Source of the DNA: Permianibacter aggregans | GTDB taxonomy: Bacteria; Pseudomonadota; Gammaproteobacteria; Enterobacterales; Permianibacteraceae | Assembly (NCBI RefSeq): GCF_009756665.1 | Contig: NZ_CP037953.1 | Location: 3,224,001 to 3,288,000, forward strand | Direction of reading: 5' to 3' | DNA length: 64,000 nucleotides | In this document: positions 57,048 to 64,000 of the stretch, in pieces | How the letters are laid out: the number at the start of each line of letters is the position of its first letter | How positions within the stretch are numbered: position 1 is the first letter of the stretch | Notes under the pieces: generated by a model | What the model was told of the DNA's origin: nothing | Database searches by the model: none | What the model saw: the letters and a program-made list of their open reading frames with translations, nothing else | Program-made: the position numbers and the translations under genes

Positions 57048-58391
57048 TTAGCCCAAGGCCTTTGGCAACAGCACCTCAGCGATGCAACCCTGTCGGTCCT
57101 TGCGATTGCGCAGGCTCAGGCTGCCGCCGTGGGCTTCGACGATTTGTCGGCTAATCAGCAGACCAATGCCGCTACCGCCGGGCTTGGTCGAGTAAAACGG
57201 CACAAATAGATTGCCGGGGTTGGCGATACCACTGCCCTGGTCGAGCACTTGCAGGCTGATTTGCTGCTTGCTTGCCCGTACACGCAATTGCACGGGTGCG
57301 CCTTCATCACCCGCTTCAATGGCGTTCTTCAGCAGGTTCAGCAACGCCTGCTGCAGCTGTCCGGCATCGACAAACACCGGTAACGGGCCGGGTTCGATAT
57401 CGAACTCGACCTGGCTGGCCGCCTGCAGTGTTTTCAGCGCGTTCAGCACTTCGCGCAGGTCGATAGGCTGGCATTGAGGTGTCGGCAGACGGGCGAGCTC
57501 GGCATAGCGCCGGACAAAGCGATTCAGGCTGCTGGCGCGCTCCTGAATCACCTGCAAACCGTGCTGAAGGTCGTCCGCCGTTTCGGCCGGCAAATCATGG
57601 CTGACCGTACGCAGGCTTTCACTGATTGAAATAATCGGCGACAGTGAATTGTTTACTTCATGACTGAGCACCCGAATCAGCCGGGTCCAGACTTTTTGTT
57701 CTTCGCGGCGCAGCACATGCTGCAAATCGGAAACGAACAACAAGTAGTGCGGCAGGCCGCGTTCACGATATTGTTCGACCCGAACATGCCATTGGCCATG
57801 TTGACTGGCGAACGCATGCTCGCGCACTTCGCTGTCCTGCACGGCCAACAAGCCATGCATGCCGAGCGCCTCGGCGCTTTGCTGACGCAGTTGTTCGATC
57901 GGCGCCTGCAACAAATGCAAGGCCATCGTGTTGGCCAGCGTCAGTCGCTGCTGATGGTCAAAGGCGAAAATCGCGACATCGATATCGCGAATGATCTTCT
58001 CGACCAGCAATTGTTGTTCGACGGTGTGCAAGCGCTGTTGCTGCAGTTGCTCGGCCAGCGCGTTCAGTTCACGCACCAGTTCGCCATAAGCACCGGGATC
58101 GCGGCTGCCGCGACCACGCAGGCTGTAATCACCGCGGCGCACCGATTCGGCAACATTGACCAACACCCGCCATTGTTGACTGAGTCGCGCCGGCAAATGC
58201 AGCAGGCTTAAAAGCAGCGGCAGAAACACCATGGCGCTGGCAAAGACTTTTCCGTGCCAGGACCAATCGCTGACAAACCAGACAAGATAAATCGTCAGCG
58301 CGACGATGGGCGTCAACGCCAGCAGCAAGCCAAGCAATAGTTGATGTTCGCTGGCGAGCTTGGCGAATTTTTTTTCTGAAGGCGACTTCAA
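57048..58391 (-). CDS. Membrane sensor histidine kinase (NtrY-like) of the efflux operon
   Basis: 447 residues. Two N-terminal spans (about 18-40 and 48-66) with almost no periplasmic loop, HAMP-like region 70-115, PAS 125-222, HisKA with His244 in [13 protein letters not shown] (the NtrY/AtoS-type motif), and HATPase with [25 protein letters not shown] and GSGIGLLIS. Lack of a periplasmic sensor suggests it senses in the membrane or cytoplasm. It overlaps the response-regulator gene by 4 nt (58388-58391) and ends the leftward operon. Confidence 0.93.
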   Translation of the reverse strand: MKSPSEKKFAKLASEHQLLLGLLLALTPIVALTIYLVWFVSDWSWHGKVFASAMVFLPLLLSLLHLPARLSQQWRVLVNVAESVRRGDYSLRGRGSRDPGAYGELVRELNALAEQLQQQRLHTVEQQLLVEKIIRDIDVAIFAFDHQQRLTLANTMALHLLQAPIEQLRQQSAEALGMHGLLAVQDSEVREHAFASQHGQWHVRVEQYRERGLPHYLLFVSDLQHVLRREEQKVWTRLIRVLSHEVNNSLSPIISISESLRTVSHDLPAETADDLQHGLQVIQERASSLNRFVRRYAELARLPTPQCQPIDLREVLNALKTLQAASQVEFDIEPGPLPVFVDAGQLQQALLNLLKNAIEAGDEGAPVQLRVRASKQQISLQVLDQGSGIANPGNLFVPFYSTKPGGSGIGLLISRQIVEAHGGSLSLRNRKDRQGCIAEVLLPKALG

Positions 58392-59746
58392 CGGTATTTT
58401 TCCAACCGGCGATAAAACGCCGAACGACTCAAACCAAGCGCTTCAGCGGCGGCATTGGCATTGCCATCGTGGCGCGCCAAAGCCATTTCCAGTAGACGTT
58501 TTTCCGCTTGCTCCATCGTCAACGCCTGCCAGTCGCCTTGTACTGAATTGGCCGTGCTGGCATGCAGCGCCAATGCTTCGGCTTCGATTTGCGTCGCTTC
58601 ACTGAGCACCACCGCGCGTTCAATACAGTGTTTCAATTCGCGCACATTGCCCGGCCAGGCATAGGCTTGCAATGCGCTGGCCGCTGTTTCTGAAAAGCCA
58701 TTGATCGGGCGTTGGTATTTGCCGCTGTACTGACGCAAAAAATGGCGCGCCAACGGCAGAATATCCTCCGGTCGCTCCGCCAGCGACGGTAAACGTAACT
58801 CCAGACCGCATAGCCGGTAATACAAATCCTGACGGAACTGACCTTTTTCAATTAGCGTCGGCAAGTCGGCATTGGTTGCGCTGATTACACGAACATTAAC
58901 GTGCTGACGGCGGTTGCTGCCGACTTTCTCAAACTCGCCACTTTCCAGCACGCGCAATAACTTCGCTTGTTGGCTCAGCGGCAGGTTGCCGACTTCGTCG
59001 AGAAACAGCGTGCCGTTATCGGCCAATTCAAATCGACCGATGCGGGTTTCGCGGGCATCGGTGAACGCGCCTTTGACATGACCGAACAATTCGCTTTCAA
59101 ACAGCTGCTCGGGAATGGCCCCCATGTTGACGCTGATAAACGGCTGTGAAGCGCGTGCTGATTGTTCATGAAGCCGTTGCGCCAACTGGCTTTTGCCGGT
59201 GCCGTTGGCGCCGGTCAGCAGCACATTGATATCGGTGTTGGCGATGGACGCTGTTTTCGTCATCAACTGCCGCATGACCGCCGAATCGGCAATCCAATCG
59301 TTATGCTGCGCCGATTTCAACAGCGCGTTTTCGGCGCTAAGGCGCACCTGCTGTTGTTGCTGCGTGCGTCGTTCCAGCTGCTGGCGAATAATGGTCAGCA
59401 AGCGGGTGTTGTCCCAAGGCTTTTCGATAAAGTCATTGGCGCCGCGGCGCATCGCCTCCACGGCGAGTTCCACCGTGCCCCAACCGGTCATGACGACAAT
59501 CGACAGACTGGCATCTTGTTCGCGCAAGCGGCTAATTAATTCCAGTCCTTCCTGTCCTGAGGTCGTGTCTTGTCGGTAATTCATGTCCATCAACAACAGC
59601 GCGTAATCGCGTTGCTGCCATTGCTCGATCACTTTCGCCGGGGTGCTGACGCTATCAATGGCGTAGCCGGCGTTTTTCAGCAGCAGGCGCAACGCGCGCA
59701 ACACATCGCTGTCGTCATCGGCAATCAGAATCGGCAAATTCATCAA
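58388..59746 (-). CDS. NtrC-family response regulator of the efflux operon
   Basis: 452 residues: receiver 1-120 with Asp54 (LLLMDMNY) and Lys109 (FIEKPW), AAA+ domain about 150-385, and a Fis-type helix-turn-helix at 425-450 (NANAAAEALGLSRSAFYRRL). Walker A reads TGANGTGKSQ, Walker B GTLFLDEVGN, and the sigma-54 contact loop is GAFTDA in place of the canonical GAFTGA. Whether it drives sigma-54 or acts as a bEBP-like repressor is therefore open. The kinase gene overlaps its end. It is 55 bp downstream of the permease gene and probably controls this operon. Confidence 0.93.
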   Translation of the reverse strand: MMNLPILIADDDSDVLRALRLLLKNAGYAIDSVSTPAKVIEQWQQRDYALLLMDMNYRQDTTSGQEGLELISRLREQDASLSIVVMTGWGTVELAVEAMRRGANDFIEKPWDNTRLLTIIRQQLERRTQQQQQVRLSAENALLKSAQHNDWIADSAVMRQLMTKTASIANTDINVLLTGANGTGKSQLAQRLHEQSARASQPFISVNMGAIPEQLFESELFGHVKGAFTDARETRIGRFELADNGTLFLDEVGNLPLSQQAKLLRVLESGEFEKVGSNRRQHVNVRVISATNADLPTLIEKGQFRQDLYYRLCGLELRLPSLAERPEDILPLARHFLRQYSGKYQRPINGFSETAASALQAYAWPGNVRELKHCIERAVVLSEATQIEAEALALHASTANSVQGDWQALTMEQAEKRLLEMALARHDGNANAAAEALGLSRSAFYRRLEKYR

Positions 59747-59801
59747 CTCAGTCCAGAAGGGGAACCGTGCAAAAAAATCAGGCGCTAGGCGCCCGATGTC
59801 G

Positions 59802-62222
59802 TCATTCGTAGCGTAGCGCCGTTGCGGGCGACAAGTTTACCGCGCGTCGCGCCGGCCACAAAGTCGCCGCGGCAACAATGATGCTGACCATCAGCAGCAC
59901 GGCCAAGGCCAGCGTCAGCTCTTCGCCATCAATGCCAAAGAGCACGCCGCGCAGTGCTTCGACCAGCAACAGGCCCAGACTGACGCCTATGACCGCGCCG
60001 ATGATTAGACGATAGCCACCTTGTTGCAGCAATTGCCACATTACGTGTCGTTCGGAAGCACCGAGCGCGCGCCGAACACCGAGCTCCTGAGTACGCAATG
60101 CGACCGAACGAGCAATTACGCCATAAATGCCGCTGGCAGCCAGTAACACACCAAGCGCGGCCATGGCCAAAAACAGCTTGCTGACGAACACCATACCGGC
60201 GTTGTAACGATAGATGCGCTCGGTCAATGGCATAGCACCGTTGACTGGGATATCGGTGTCGATGCGGGCGACATCTGAAGCCAGACTGCGCGCCAACATC
60301 ATCGGTTCTTGTTCGGTGGCGACGGCAACGACCAGATCTTCAACCGGCAATTGCCGCAGGCTAAGGTACATATCGTTGTAGTGGGCAAAGTCAACGAACG
60401 GCTGACCATACATGGTTTCACTGACCACACCGACAACGGTGTACCATTTTTCATTATTCGGATCATGGTCGCGGTCGAGCCCGATGCGTTTACCGATCGG
60501 TGATTGTCCCGGCCAGTTTTTCTCGGCAAATTGTTCACTGACAATCACGACGCGTTCACTGTTTTCCTGATCGCGCGAGTCAAACAATCGTCCCTGCACT
60601 AACTGGATGTCGAACAGGGAAAAATAATTGTCGGTGACGACGACCCGGGTCGCACTCGGGTATTTTTTATCCGGGACATCGCGGCCTTCGACCAGATAAG
60701 TCCAGATCGGGCCATACATGCCGGGCAAGTGACAACCTAGCGCGATGCCTTGTACGCCGGGTTGGCCAGTGATCAACGCCTGTAGTTTCTCGGCAAAGCG
60801 ATAGCGATCGTTCGGCTCGTCATCATATTTCTGCGTATACAAATCGATTTCGCCAATCAAAACATTATTGATGCGGGCACCATAGTCAGCTTTCATCGTC
60901 TGATGGGTCGAAGCCACCATTGCCAGTGAGGCAATCAGCAAGGTGATCGACAGTGCAATCTCGGCAATGACCAGCACATGCGTCATTCGGGTCATGCGCA
61001 AGCCTTGTGCGCCGCGTGTGCCGTCACGCAAGAACTGATTGATATTCGTCGTGCTGGCCCGCCAGGCTGGATACAAGCCAACCGCCAACGCGGTCAGCAC
61101 CGTCAGCAACAATGCAAACAACAAGTCCTGATTGCTGAACTCGAATGTCCACCAAAACGGCAATGAATCATTGAATGCCGTGATATGTTGCCGACTCCAA
61201 TCCAAGGCCCAGCTGGCGAAAAAAACGCCGATCAAACCGCCGGCCATCGCCAGCAACAGCGCCTCCCAAAGCATTTGTCGGATAAGCCGCCAACGGGGAG
61301 CACCAAGTGCGTTACGGATGGCCACTTCTTTTTGCCGTTCGGCGGCGCGCGCCAACAACAGATTGCCCGCATTCAACACCACCAGCAGCAGAATCAAACC
61401 GGCTGCAGCACTCATGACAGCGATGATCGTCATTGAGTTAGTCAGGGCATGCTGGGTAAATGGCCACACTTTGACACTATGATTGGCATTGGTGGCTGGG
61501 TACTGTTGTTCGAGCTTTTTCATGATGGCTTTCAACTCGGCATCGGCCTCCTCGATACTGACTCCATCGCGCAAACGCCCGACAATGCTCAGATAAGGTC
61601 CATCACCTGGTTGCACAACACCGGATTTTTTCATCGGCAACCACATTTGCGCGAAGTCGGGAAACGCATAACCTGCTGGCATTACCCCGACAATTGTCGC
61701 CGGAATGTCATCGATGCGAACTTTGCGACCAACAATGTCTTGGTCTCCGCTGAATTCGCTCTGCCACACTTGATAAGACAACACCGCGACCAGTGGTGCA
61801 CCCGGTTCGCTGTCGGTGGCTTGCAAAACACGGCCCAACAATGCCGGCACATCGGTTAGCGCAAAGAGTTCGTGATTGTTGTAGTTGGCAGAAACGCGAA
61901 GCGGCAATTTCGCTCCGGTCAAGGTGATATCGCTTTTACGCGAACGGGTGAAGATCTCGAAAGTGCTTTGCGTTTGAGCGAGTTGCTCAAAGTTGAAATT
62001 CGCCAGTGAGTTTCCGCCCTGCTCAAAGCCATTCATGATCGCGCTGACCAAGACCAGCTTTTCTGACTCCGGAAACGGTAGCTCAGCGTAGGCAAGCGTG
62101 CGTATCAATGAATACATATATACCGACACACCGAGTCCAGCGGCCAATACAAATAGCGTCAGCGCCGTGAAGCCCGGTGTTTTGCCTAACAATCGTAACG
62201 CGTATTGCAATTCCTTCCACAT
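59802..62222 (-). CDS. ADOP/MacB-type ABC permease
   Basis: 806 residues with the duplicated MacB-core/FtsX layout of ADOP permeases: TM1 (residues 20-42), periplasmic core 43-270, three FtsX spans about 270-385 (LNAGNLLLARAAERQKEVAI, RNALGAPRWRLIRQMLWEAL), a span near 425, second periplasmic core 445-675, and a second FtsX set (SKLFLAMAALGVLLAASGIY, VALRTQELGVRRALGASERH, LSPATALRYE). Such permeases pair with a MacB-type ATPase and a membrane-fusion protein; both are encoded directly upstream. Substrates range from lipoproteins to peptides and antibiotics; this one is unknown. Confidence 0.92.
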   Translation of the reverse strand: MWKELQYALRLLGKTPGFTALTLFVLAAGLGVSVYMYSLIRTLAYAELPFPESEKLVLVSAIMNGFEQGGNSLANFNFEQLAQTQSTFEIFTRSRKSDITLTGAKLPLRVSANYNNHELFALTDVPALLGRVLQATDSEPGAPLVAVLSYQVWQSEFSGDQDIVGRKVRIDDIPATIVGVMPAGYAFPDFAQMWLPMKKSGVVQPGDGPYLSIVGRLRDGVSIEEADAELKAIMKKLEQQYPATNANHSVKVWPFTQHALTNSMTIIAVMSAAAGLILLLVVLNAGNLLLARAAERQKEVAIRNALGAPRWRLIRQMLWEALLLAMAGGLIGVFFASWALDWSRQHITAFNDSLPFWWTFEFSNQDLLFALLLTVLTALAVGLYPAWRASTTNINQFLRDGTRGAQGLRMTRMTHVLVIAEIALSITLLIASLAMVASTHQTMKADYGARINNVLIGEIDLYTQKYDDEPNDRYRFAEKLQALITGQPGVQGIALGCHLPGMYGPIWTYLVEGRDVPDKKYPSATRVVVTDNYFSLFDIQLVQGRLFDSRDQENSERVVIVSEQFAEKNWPGQSPIGKRIGLDRDHDPNNEKWYTVVGVVSETMYGQPFVDFAHYNDMYLSLRQLPVEDLVVAVATEQEPMMLARSLASDVARIDTDIPVNGAMPLTERIYRYNAGMVFVSKLFLAMAALGVLLAASGIYGVIARSVALRTQELGVRRALGASERHVMWQLLQQGGYRLIIGAVIGVSLGLLLVEALRGVLFGIDGEELTLALAVLLMVSIIVAAATLWPARRAVNLSPATALRYE

Positions 62223-62234
62223 GGTTGGGCTCCC

Positions 62235-62939
62235 TCAAGCGGCAACGGCGTTGGCGCGGCTATCGTTGACGATACGACCATCGAACAGCGCGATTTGCCG
62301 GTTGGCCAGCGCAGCCAGATGTGGATCGTGAGTGACCATGACAATGGTGCTGCCTTCGCGGTGCATCTGTTGCAACAAACGCATGACCATCTCGGCGTTG
62401 CGCGAATCGAGGTTACCGGTAGGTTCGTCGGCAAGCAGTAGGCCAGGGTTACCGGCCAAAGCACGGGCGATGGCAACGCGTTGCTGCTGGCCGCCAGACA
62501 GCTGCGCCGGGTAATGCTTGGCGCGATGTTGCATGTCGACTTTTTCCAGCATTTGTTGCACGCGATTCTGACGTTCGGCTTTCGACAGATCATCACGATA
62601 ACTGAGCGGCAACGCGACGTTTTCCGCCACGCTTAAATCGCTAATCAGATTGAATGCCTGAAACACAAAGCCGATATCGCGGTTGCGCTTGCGGGCACGT
62701 TCACGATTATTCAGGTTATGCACCGCTTCGCCTTGCAATTGGTATTCGCCGCTGCTGGCCGTGTCGAGCAAGCCAATCACCGAAAGCAACGTCGATTTGC
62801 CGCAACCGGAGGGGCCGGTAATCGCGACGAATTCGCCACGGTTAATCGACAACTCAATATTGTTCAAGGCCAGGGTTTCGATTTCATCGGTCAAAAAGGT
62901 TTTGCTTACCGCGTTCATGCGGACAACGGCTTCGTTCAT
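62235..62939 (-). CDS. MacB/LolD-type ABC ATPase
   Basis: 234 residues: Walker [20 protein letters not shown]-loop [14 protein letters not shown], signature [16 protein letters not shown], Walker [13 protein letters not shown] and switch [14 protein letters not shown] precedes the ATG. It would drive the ADOP permease 12 bp downstream. Confidence 0.95.
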   Translation of the reverse strand: MNEAVVRMNAVSKTFLTDEIETLALNNIELSINRGEFVAITGPSGCGKSTLLSVIGLLDTASSGEYQLQGEAVHNLNNRERARKRNRDIGFVFQAFNLISDLSVAENVALPLSYRDDLSKAERQNRVQQMLEKVDMQHRAKHYPAQLSGGQQQRVAIARALAGNPGLLLADEPTGNLDSRNAEMVMRLLQQMHREGSTIVMVTHDPHLAALANRQIALFDGRIVNDSRANAVAA

Positions 62940-62964
62940 GTTTTTTCTCCTTTAGGTATTCAAA

Positions 62965-64000
62965 CTAGTTCAATTGCAGTCGTGCTGGGTCGCCCCATAA
63001 GCTGCTGTCGTTCAACAAAATGCGATCGCCGGGTTTCAGGCCGGATTTGATTTCAATCAGATTGACCGAGGCGATGCCGTACTGCACCGGCACGCGCTCG
63101 GCGGCTTCACTGTCAATCAACCGGTAGACATTGCTCTGCTGGTTGGCGCTGGTATGCGCCGGTCGCGCCACAAATAAGGCGTTGTCGAGTGAGGCTATTT
63201 CAATACGACCATCGACACTCAAGTCCGGGCGGGCACCCAAGGGCAACTCGCCATGCAAAGCGATATCGACGTGCACCATGCCGGCACGTACGGCCGGGTC
63301 AATGCGGATGACGACACCTTTGACCAAACCATTGCGGGTATCGATTTCGGCGCGCTGATCGAGCGCCAAATCGCGCGCCTGTTGTTCCGGAATTTTCAAT
63401 TCGGCATACAGCGATTGCGGGTCCACGACTTTCGCGACGGTGACGCCGATATCCACGCGCTGTCCGGGTTCAACACTGATGGTTTGCACCACGCCATCGA
63501 TAGGTGCGCGCACGGCCAGCGCTGCCACTTGCTGTTCGGCGCGTTGCAGTTGCTGGCGGGTTTGTTCGAGTTTGGCGTCGGCCGCTTGTTTTTCGGCTTT
63601 GATCGTCGCGCTGAACTGTTGTAGCCGATGCCGCTCAATTTCCAGCGTTTTTTGTAATTGTTCGGCGGTCAATCGACTGCGTTGATGGTCGACATCGGCT
63701 ATCACCTGGCCATGCTCGGCGATCAAGCGCGCCTCAGCTTGGAATTGCAAACTCGCGGCCTGCCAGGCCGATTCCGATTTGACGACACTGGTTTCCAACG
63801 TCAGTTGTTCGTTGCGTAAACGCACGGCAAGCGCAGCGACCTCAGCTTGTTGAGCGGCCAAGGCCCAGCGCAGTTCTTCGGCCGCTTGCAGCAACGCCAG
63901 ATTGCTCATGTTCAGCAACAGCTCGCCGGCTTTAACCAGCCGTCCCGGTTTGGCGTGCACGCTATCGACGGTACCGGCACTTTGGCTGCTGACTTGCGCA
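62965..64000 (-). CDS. HlyD/MFP-family membrane-fusion protein (5' end off window)
   Basis: The frame is open at the right edge, so the N-terminus and start codon are missing; 345 codons are visible. It starts within the biotinyl-lipoyl domain (SQSAGTVDSVHAKPGRLVKA), goes through a long coiled-coil hairpin (about 24-135, many Gln/Glu/Leu), returns to the second lipoyl half (VRAPIDGVVQTISVEPGQRV), then a beta-barrel region and a membrane-proximal domain ending GDPARLQLN. This is the adaptor that links the ABC permease to an outer-membrane channel. It is 25 bp before the ATPase gene and the first visible gene of the operon. Confidence 0.9.
   Translation of the reverse strand, partial: AQVSSQSAGTVDSVHAKPGRLVKAGELLLNMSNLALLQAAEELRWALAAQQAEVAALAVRLRNEQLTLETSVVKSESAWQAASLQFQAEARLIAEHGQVIADVDHQRSRLTAEQLQKTLEIERHRLQQFSATIKAEKQAADAKLEQTRQQLQRAEQQVAALAVRAPIDGVVQTISVEPGQRVDIGVTVAKVVDPQSLYAELKIPEQQARDLALDQRAEIDTRNGLVKGVVIRIDPAVRAGMVHVDIALHGELPLGARPDLSVDGRIEIASLDNALFVARPAHTSANQQSNVYRLIDSEAAERVPVQYGIASVNLIEIKSGLKPGDRILLNDSSLWGDPARLQLN

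Overview
The window reads as chromosome of a free-living gammaproteobacterium of moderate GC content. Supporting signs are the str, S10, spc and alpha ribosomal gene order, the Mpl-UbiX pairing, orthologues of E. coli YadG/YadH and DusA, an RpoE-ChrR type stress pair, a PEP-CTERM protein, a proton-pumping pyrophosphatase and a pyrophosphate-type phosphofructokinase. I cannot name the genus from the sequence alone.

Layout. 1-10.4 kb is a mosaic of short accessory units: a ChrR/ECF sigma pair with a recognisable promoter (left edge), a divergent PHA-synthase-like protein, small secreted proteins, dusA, a PspC protein with a possible 31-residue partner, a PCuAC copper chaperone, a LmbE-type deacetylase, and a second ECF sigma/anti-sigma pair followed by a DUF4097 protein. 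10.4-24.3 kb carries hppA, a hybrid histidine kinase, the YadG/YadH ABC exporter, a PAS-PAS-GGDEF-EAL protein, ubiX and mpl separated by a 387-bp MITE-like element, and pfp. 24.4-28.4 kb encodes a PEP-CTERM protein behind a sigma-54 promoter and a 1003-residue secreted propeller protein.

28.6-47.1 kb is the translation cluster: rpsL-rpsG-fusA-tuf, then rpsJ to rpmJ including secY, then rpsM-rpsK-rpsD-rpoA-rplQ. Each of the three transcription units has a good sigma-70 promoter with a 17-bp spacer and a GC-rich discriminator, as expected of growth-rate and stringent control. The tuf copy here is broken by one missing base.

47.1-64 kb holds a VanZ-like protein, a 1561-residue polytopic membrane protein with a Cache-like periplasmic part and a helical cytoplasmic tail (the least explained gene in the window), a nucleoside deaminase, a fatty-acid-hydroxylase-type protein, uvrA, and a leftward operon of membrane-fusion protein, MacB-type ATPase, ADOP-type permease, NtrC-type response regulator and histidine kinase that runs off the right edge.

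Themes that link genes: HppA and Pfp both use pyrophosphate as energy currency; the second ECF sigma factor and the DUF4097 gene share an identical AACC-N17-GTCTGAG promoter; the ABC efflux operon carries its own two-component pair. I saw no CRISPR array, rRNA, tRNA, prophage or complete transposon.
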